A stretch of 64,000 bases of DNA, taken from assembly GCA_030068075.1 (NCBI GenBank), contig CM057827.1:70508500-70572499 (forward strand). Direction: 5' to 3'. Made by a program: the position numbers and the translations under genes. Below the pieces are notes generated by a model that searched no databases, had not been told where the DNA came from, and worked only from the letters and a program-made list of their open reading frames with translations. The stretch is from Paguma larvata. Lineage: Eukaryota > Chordata > Mammalia > Carnivora > Viverridae. Shown piece by piece: positions 57,901 through 64,000 of this stretch (position 1 is its first letter; each line of letters opens with the position of its first letter).

Positions 57901-60900
57901 GGTGGTGTTCCTGGTGGGCCACAATGTCTGAATGGTAGTTTGGCACCTCGCTGTGCAAGCATTTGCTCATAGGCCACTTGGCTGTGTCTGAGATGAACCT
58001 AGAGGGTAAAGGTAGAGCTACTACTAAATTGGCAATTCATCTGGAAATCAAAAAGGATTTATATCCAAATTACAGATTCAGTTCTCCTAAAGCTGTTATT
58101 TTCATACTTTTTTTAAAAAATTTTTTTCATGTTTGTTTATTCTTGAGAGAGAGTTAGAGCCTGAGCAGGGGAATGGCAGAGTGAGAAAGGGACACAGAAT
58201 CCGAAGCAGGTTCCAGACTCTGAGCTGGCAGCACAGAGTCCAGTGCGGGGCTCGAACTCATGAGCCATGAGAACATGACCTGAGCTGAAGTCAGACGCTT
58301 AACTGACTGAGCCACCCAGGTGCCCCTCATACTTTTTTTTTAAAACAGCAAAATCCATTCTGGAATTGTATCCAACTCCTTTCAAAATATGAAAAGCATA
58401 AAATATGTATACCCTAGTTTCTTCCACTGGCTCATTAGAATTAGGACCCTACAAAAACAGATTGAAAACCAGGATTTTAAAGAATTCGGTTTGCTTCACT
58501 TCCCTTCTTGTGTCTAGAAAAGGAGCATTACCTTATATCAGAATCACCCTGTGAGGCTGAAGTCATGAAGAAGGCTATTTGTTGAGCCTTTCCTTTGTTC
58601 TACGCATCATGTCAACTGCGTTTTTTAAATTTAGTCAGAAACTTGCGAGGAAGGTGCTGTTCTGACCTTTTTTTCTGATGGGAAACTAAGGCTTAGTGAG
58701 GTTAAATAAGTTGCCCAGGGACAGCAGCACTCTAGGAAGTGGTGGAGCTGCAATTGATCTCAAACCTGCCTCACCCCAGGCCTCCACGCCAACAGCTGCT
58801 TTAGGCCTGGCCTATGCAGGACTCCTAGTGCATAGTAGGTGCTTGGTAAAAATATATAACTTCACATACACTCAGCACTGTGTGCATTTTTTACACATGA
58901 AGAAACTAAAGCTCATTTAAGTGTAGCAACTTGCCCCAAATCACATAGCTGTTAAGTGGCAGAACAGGGATTCAAACTACAAGTTGGCCTTACTCAAGAA
59001 TCATATTTCTACCACTGCGCCATGCTGTCTCGGTTTACCCTCTTAAAGGTCTCTTCAAGCTGTATAGCCTTTAGGATCTGCATGGCCTTCAGTTCATAAG
59101 ATAGATCTTCTTTTTAAAAGAAAATGGTTACACATCAGAATGCTATAAAATTCTTCTAGTCATCATATAAAATCCCTTGATACCACACTGCACTATAACT
59201 TCCTGGACTTGAGGTTCTTCTCAGTTCATCATGTAGCATTGACATAGGAATCCTGTACCATTCTTAACATATCGGAGGTAAATATTTATAAACTCAGGTG
59301 GGATTCCTCTAAGCAGAAAGGGTAACAGATGTGTTGAAGAGTTTCTAATGCCCAGACAGGGAGCTGAGTTAAAGTTTGGCCAAAAGAACTTTCTGGGAAA
59401 TAACCTGAGCAGGTATTTCAGGAATGACGTAAGAGCCAGGGGCTCTCCCTGCAGCCCCCACACCTGCAGACCTGGGAGCAGTGATGCCGCTGGAGAGCCT
59501 GCAGGACCTGGCTGCAATTCGTAATGAATCTGCCCACCTGGCCCTGGGAAGAAAGCTGGGCTGCAGAGATAAGAGCTGCAGGCCCTCTGCCCTGTGTGGA
59601 GGGGCTGTTGCAGTCTGAGGGAGCTCGTCCCAGCTCCCCAGAGAGAGAGACTGAGCTGTTGGAAAAGACAAAGGCTGGGGGGAGGGGAGGGGCTAACCTC
59701 TATTCCATGGAGGACTTGGGGGTGGAAACAGTTCCCTCTCTCTACCCCCACAGGACCCAAAAACCCAGGGGGAGTAAGCCCCATTTATCCCAGATATCCG
59801 ACCTAGGAGTTATCCTACAGAGAGAAAATAAAGCTTAGCAAGGTTTGGGTTTAGGACTTGAAGGTACTATCATTCCCCTCCCTGCAGGACTCCACCAAGA
59901 GAAGAAAAGGAATGGGGGCTGGGCAGAGGGACAGTGCTCTCTGTCCTGCCTTCTAGATATTCCTCTCTTGTATTCCCCATCTGTCTCCACATTCTTGAGG
60001 TAATCATAAATTGTCAGGAGCTAAAGCATTTGCATCAGTTCTGAGATTACTGCACTTCATGTTTTTGTGGTTGAGTTTCCATTTTGTGACTCCTGTTCCA
60101 TGATCTTAGAGGGTGAAGTGAGTTTGCATCAGAAAAATACAGGCAATAGAAGAATGAGTGTTCCTCCTTAACCTCTAAAGACAGATTTCACTGGTCACAT
60201 GACTTGGGGTAATTTAACTTCTGTGGACTTTGTTTTTTTCCATACATATGATAGGAATTATAACAGGCTCATAAGGTTATTAAAATTAAATGAGAAAAAT
60301 TTTAAAAGCACTTTAAAAGCAATCCAAAACAGTACACAATAGGCAGTTGATTGTATTGGAGTCCAACATTTTGTTTCGCAGAAATTGAACAATGGGCTGA
60401 AAGAGGAGCCCCAGTGATTGAGCTGTTTCTCTTCTTATTACAGCTATCTCTGAAGGGCACAAATCAGAAAGCACCATGCCTCCTAATAAAGAGGCCAGCA
60501 GTCTTAATAGCTCCCCTGCGGGGCTCATCTGCCTCCCTCCAATCTCCGAGGAGTTACAGCTTGTGTGGACCCAGGCAGCCCAGACCAGTGAGCTGGATGG
60601 CAATGAACACTTGCTACAAACCTTCAGCTACTTTCCCTATCCCAGTCTAGCAGACATTGCTCTTCTCTGCTTACGCTATGGGCTGCAGATGGAAAAAGTC
60701 AAGACTTGGTTCATGGCCCAGCGCCTCCGCTGCGGCATTAGCTGGTCATCTGAAGAAATAGAAGAGACTCGAGCCCGAGTGGTCTACCATCGGGACCAGC
60801 TCCATTTCAAATCTCTTCTTTCTTTTACTCATCATGCAGGGCGGCCCCCTGAGGAGGTGCCTCCTTCTCCAGTGCCACCTCCAGAACAAGTGGGCCTTGG

Positions 60901-62044
60901 AATAGTGCCCCTGACTCTTAGCGAGCCTACCCAGATGAAAGGATTGAAGGTAGAGCCTGAGGAGTCCTCAGAGCCACTGAGTCACCAGAAAGCAAAGGAT
61001 ACCTTGATGGCACCTGGCAGTGGGGCATTCTCCCACCAATCAGATTTTTGGCAGGATCTTCAAAGCAGTGGCCTCTCTAAGGAGCAGGCAGGCAAGGGTC
61101 CCAATCAGTCACATGGCCTAGGTTCTGCTTCCTGGAACCACTCAACAGCTATCCACCAGCCACGTGCTCGGGATAAGCCCTCACCAACTTCATTACTTGC
61201 CAGTAGTTGTAAGCAGGAGTCAGCATCTATTATGACTCCTTCTTCTTCCTCTACCTCTTCTTCCACTTTCCAGGTACTGGCTAATGGAGCTACTGCCACC
61301 TCTAAACCCCTCCAGTCACTGGGCTGTATCTCACAGCCACTGTCACCCAATGAACAGGCACTGCCCCCACATCTGGAGCCAGCCTGGCCCCAGGGGCTAA
61401 GACATAACTCAGTACCAGGCAGGGTTGGCCCCGCAGAGTACCTTTCCCCAGATATGCAACGCCAGCGAAAGACCAAGCGCAAAACCAAAGAGCAGCTGGC
61501 TATCCTCAAATCTTTTTTTTTACAGTGCCAGTGGGCACGGCGTGAGGATTACCATAAATTAGAACAGATCACTGGCTTACCTCGACCTGAGATTATTCAG
61601 TGGTTTGGTGACACACGCTATGCCTTGAAGCATGGGCAACTAAAATGGTTTCGGGACAATGCAGTTCCTGGTGCCCCTAGTTTCCAGGATCCAGCAATTC
61701 CCACACCCCCACCTTCAACCCGCTCCTTGAATGAATGGGCTGAGACACCACCTCTGCCAAATCCTCCACCCCCACCGGATATACGACCCTTGGAGAGGTA
61801 CTGGGCAGCCCACCAACAGCTACGGGAAAGTGATATCCCTCAACTGAGTCAGGCATCAAGGCTTAGCACCCAGCAGGTACTGGATTGGTTTGACTCTCGT
61901 TTACCTGAGCCAGCTGAGGTAGTGGTTTGTCTAGATGAAGAAGAGGAAGAGGAGGAAGAGGAACTGCCAGAAGATGATGAGGATGAAGAAGAGGAGGAGG
62001 AGGAAGATGATGAAGACGATGATGATGTGATCATACAGGACTGA
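55000..62044 (+). CDS. HOMEZ: HOMEZ, homeobox and leucine zipper encoding protein, 546 aa
   Basis: Coding exons: 55000-55039 (MVRGWEPPPGPDR plus one base) and 60444-62044, joined across a 5.4-kb intron within codon 14. HOMEZ is a vertebrate nuclear protein with atypical homeodomains, presumed to act in transcription; its targets are poorly known. Homeodomain-like region 1 is at about 50-112 (ELQLVWTQAAQTSELDGNEH...KTWFMAQRLR). Region 2 is at about 353-414 (RKTKRKTKEQLAILKSFF...IIQWFGDTRYALKHG) and region 3 at about 457-505 (LERYWAAHQQL...QQVLDWFDSRL). Between the first two is a Ser/Pro-rich linker with a poly-Ser run. The C-terminus (about 513-543) is almost entirely Glu/Asp and ends VIIQD. 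It is slightly shorter than the human 550 aa, from small linker and acidic-run differences. The exon-1 ATG is used because MVRGWEPPPG is the known N-terminus; a second ATG (MPPNKEAS) at 60476 could give a shorter form. Confidence 0.95.
55930..56080. repeat. MER5A-like DNA transposon fragment
   Basis: GATGCCTGGGCCCTAGTCCA, AATTAAGTCAGAATGAGGAG and CCCAGGTAATTCTAATGTGC follow the order of the MER5A consensus. The ends are eroded. Confidence 0.5.
56690..56860. repeat. hAT-like repeat fragment with inverted ends
   Basis: It begins AGAGGTTCTTAACCTGGGCT and ends with GGGTCCATACCTTTATCTGA, GTTCATGACCCAAAAAGTTG and AGAAGCAC. The ends form a degraded inverted repeat (GGTTCTTAACC / GTTGAGAAGC). It is a known type of old mammalian interspersed repeat; the exact family is not assigned. 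Confidence 0.5.
57001..57044. repeat. Short tandem duplication containing a perfect palindrome
   Basis: The 19-base block AACATAAGCCTAGGCTTGA is followed by a second copy with one change (CTCAA in place of CTTGA). Each contains AAGCCTAGGCT; the first is the perfect 12-base palindrome AAGCCTAGGCTT. Confidence 0.8.
58115..58326 (-). repeat. CAN-SINE (felid type), antisense, with target-site duplication
   Basis: On the minus strand it starts GGGGCACCTGGGTGGCTCAG, with body, CT-rich segment and T/A tail. Direct repeats TCATACTTTTTTT lie at about 58102-58114 and 58327-58339. Confidence 0.93.
58570..58735 (-). repeat. MIR SINE fragment
   Basis: Reverse MIR phrases: GTTGAGCCTTTCCTTTGTTC, ATGGGAAACTAAGGCTTAGT, then AAGTTGCCCAGGGACAGCAG. 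It is diverged. Confidence 0.65.
58840..59040 (-). repeat. MIR SINE fragment
   Basis: Reverse MIR phrases: ATGAAGAAACTAAAGCTCAT, CAACTTGCCCCAAATCACAT, AGCTGTTAAGTGGCAGAACA, ending near CACTGCGCCATGCTGTCTCG. It is the second MIR within 300 bases. Confidence 0.7.
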
Positions 62045-62500
62045 GGGGTGGGGTAGGAGAGGGGAGGTCTGTTACTAAAAGATGAACCAACTTAGTAACT
62101 GTTTAAACAAAGAAACCACATTTTTTTTAATTACCTTGTGGCAAAGAACTAAAAAGCTTTGTGTTCTTGAGGTTGGGGGATGGGGGATGTAGTGAGGGTG
62201 GACCAGGGAGGATGACCATAGGACCCAAAGAGGTGAGGATTGGACGGGCAGAAATCAGGCCTCTAGTCTCAGTGAAGAGAGTGCTAAGGATCTGGTCCAC
62301 ACCATGGGATGGGAAACAGTTCTTGCTCTCTTCATGTCTGCTATTCTTTTCCTTATTGTACTAAGGAGAGGCCAGACATTGGCCCCAGTCCCTTTAGGAC
62401 TGGAAAGGAAGAGTAAAGAATTTTGATTCAATTGACGATTCTAGTGCATCCCCCAGTTCCACCATTTTCCCGGAATGTAAGGCTGCCTCACACCCGTTTC

Positions 62501-62548
62501 TTCTCTGAGCACAAGTCTGTGCATTTCTCTGAGCACAAGTCTGTGCAT
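62501..62548 (+). repeat. Perfect 24-bp tandem duplication in the HOMEZ 3' UTR
   Basis: The unit TTCTCTGAGCACAAGTCTGT plus GCAT occurs twice, head to tail, at 62501-62524 and 62525-62548 with no mismatch. Confidence 0.92.
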
Positions 62549-63203
62549 AATACAGCTGAGAGTCCTAGTGTGTCCCAGTCTCACTACAAGTATTTCCTTC
62601 ATGCACACCAACTTGAATGCTGGGTTTTCCCTGCTTTGTTACTGAGTTGCACAGGTAGCAGAATGTTTTCATTTCTGATACTGGGACCATTTTGCCTTGT
62701 ACTTTTTTATCTTTTTCCAAAATCCCTCATTCTGTTTGCTATTTGTCTCAGGGTAAATCTTCCCCATGGAGCTTGTGAAAAAGTTTAATAATTGGGTGGA
62801 GAATAATTTAGACTGGATATTTATTGGATGTGGGAACTGGGGGAAATGTCCTTTTAAAAAGTAGAATTAGGTTACAGAGGGATAGAGAAGAGGGATGATT
62901 TCTACTGTTCAGAAGGTGGGTGCAGGTAGGTTCCAGGTTTGGTTTTACAAACCTGAAACTCCCTCCTGCCTAGCTTGACAAAGACTAATTTTTCATCTTT
63001 TTGGTGTTGGTTCAATGTGTGTCGAAAATAGAGACTTTTTCCTGTCTTTATAGGATCTGTCTTGGGGACAGAGTGACCCTGGTTTTCACTGAATTGTTTA
63101 TTGATGTTTTACAATGGTTTTCATCAGTTGGAGTCAGAGATAAAGATATCAATGGGTTAACCATCTAGAAGTAAGAGTGGAAGCCCCAAATTGCTAGAAT
63201 AAT

Positions 63204-63223
63204 AATAAAAGGTCAAAAATAAA
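63204..63223 (+). terminator. HOMEZ: Candidate HOMEZ polyadenylation signals
   Basis: Two AATAAA hexamers occur 14 bases apart. The surrounding DNA is AT-rich, so each could occur by chance, and other AATAAA hexamers lie further right (for example near 63731). Confidence 0.4.
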
Positions 63224-63230
63224 ATTGCTT

Positions 63231-64000
63231 CTCTCTCCTCCACTTTGCTACTTCTATGGTTTAGAAAGTAATAGAGCCAAATCCACTAACATTCTGATTT
63301 AGTATACTTTTTTTTTTTTTAAGCAGCAGGATATATTGAGGTAGATTAAAAGAATAAAACTTTAAAAGGCAGTACATTGGTATCTATCACTGGGCAGATT
63401 TGTTTTCTATACTGCTACAGGACAGGCTCTTCCCAGAAAAGATGTCTAGAAATACTTTTAAAAATAATTAAGAGTTTCAGAAAGGGTAGGGAATATTAGT
63501 TCAGCCTCACGGTCATTCCCAGGACTTAATTTATTTCTGGCAGATGTTTGCTATCTTTATATTGTTTTTCAATATTTTTGCTTATGGCCTGCCTGCCACT
63601 GGCCAACATTTAATTCCTCATTTCTACTCTTCAATACCCAAAGAAGAATACATGCTGCATCTCACTGGTAGCATTCTTTGCCCATTCCACCATTCTAGAG
63701 TTTGTAATATAATACCAGTAGAGTTAACAATAAAATAACAATAAAAGGACATCTTTATTTTATCTGTACTTTAAGTAAGCTGAAAGTCTGGGTCTCCAGC
63801 TATTAACAGACAGAAAGGAAAATCAACATAGTTAACTAGGCATAGAGGAAACAATAAGCTCACAGAAGTAGTATAATAAATTAGGACAAGGAACAGAGTT
63901 GTTGCTTATTTGCTTTGGCAATAGACAAATATATCCAAAGCTATATGAAATGAAATCTAGAAATAACATACTTAACAAGTATATTCTCTCCCACCTCCAG
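63231..64000. other. AT-rich DNA downstream of HOMEZ
   Basis: No gene was recognised up to the window edge; it may be distal HOMEZ 3' UTR. In human the next gene on this side is RNF212B, which would lie beyond the window. Confidence 0.5.

Larger units (their letters stand above)
55040..60443 (+). other. HOMEZ: HOMEZ intron 1
   Basis: The single coding intron. It contains a poly-C run (55396-55412), MER5-like (about 55930-56080) and other hAT-like fragments (about 56690-56860), an old palindromic tandem repeat (57001-57044), one felid SINE (58115-58326) and two MIR-like segments. No further exon was recognised. Confidence 0.85.
62045..63230 (+). other. HOMEZ: HOMEZ 3' UTR
   Basis: Untranslated sequence follows the stop, with a perfect 24-base tandem duplication at 62501-62548. 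Candidate AATAAA signals lie at 63204-63209 and 63218-63223. The known 3' UTR of this gene is long, so transcription may continue past them. Confidence 0.6.

Noticed and set aside
59221..59838. 187- and 104-codon frames on opposite strands just upstream of HOMEZ exon 2
   Set aside because: No recognisable domain, and they lie within the HOMEZ intron without supporting splice structure.
61849..62034. Antisense poly-serine open frame
   Set aside because: It is the complement of the HOMEZ acidic-tail codons; an artefact of the GAN repeat.

Overview
This is nuclear DNA from a mammal, and most likely from a cat (Felidae). The genes are intron-bearing with GT-AG junctions, and their products match known mammalian proteins almost residue for residue. 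The interspersed repeats include at least twelve tRNA-derived carnivore SINEs. Their 'GGGGCGCCTGGGTGGCTCAGT' head, TCTCTCTGCCCCTCC body and AAAAATAAATAAACATTAAAA-type tail are the felid version of the CAN-SINE, not the dog one. Six genes in the order EFS, SLC22A17, PABPN1, BCL2L2, PPP1R3E, HOMEZ reproduce the block on human 14q11.2 in inverted orientation. In cat this should be chromosome B3 (inferred from known synteny, not from the sequence).

Layout. 1-8.4 kb: EFS (+), six coding exons, 561 aa. 8.4-11.4 kb: intergenic, old repeats. 11.4-17.9 kb: SLC22A17 (+), nine coding exons, 520 aa from the recognised ATG, with an alternative donor that gives a 538-aa form. Its third intron (counting the 5' exon as exon 1) is mostly a degenerate tandem repeat of about 1.8 kb. 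17.9-25.4 kb: convergent intergenic space with an old L1 3' end and a near-perfect CTCF-type motif. 25.4-30.1 kb: PABPN1 (-), seven exons, 306 aa, with the normal ten-alanine tract. 30.1-35.9 kb: PABPN1 promoter, then SINE-rich intergenic DNA. 35.9-40.9 kb: BCL2L2 (-), two coding exons, 193 aa, a long 3' UTR and probable non-coding 5' exons. 40.9-44.9 kb: SINE cluster and a tetranucleotide microsatellite. 45.3-46.4 kb: PPP1R3E (+), two coding exons, 279 aa. 46.4-54.6 kb: PPP1R3E 3' region, a MaLR LTR and intergenic DNA. 54.6-64 kb: HOMEZ (+), a 13-codon first exon and one large second exon, 546 aa, behind a promoter with a regular CCAAT array.

The genes do not form a pathway. EFS is a Src-family adaptor, SLC22A17 a lipocalin-2/siderophore receptor-like transporter, PABPN1 the nuclear poly(A)-binding protein, BCL2L2 (BCL-W) an apoptosis inhibitor, PPP1R3E a glycogen-targeting subunit of PP1, and HOMEZ a homeobox transcription-factor-like protein. 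BCL2L2 lies upstream of PABPN1 on the same strand, the arrangement that yields BCL2L2-PABPN1 read-through transcripts in human. All coding exons assemble without frameshift or premature stop, so no pseudogene is called. No clearly undescribed gene system was found. The least explained items are the SLC22A17 intronic tandem repeat, the open N-terminal extension of SLC22A17, and a CRE-like first-exon candidate near 51.2 kb.
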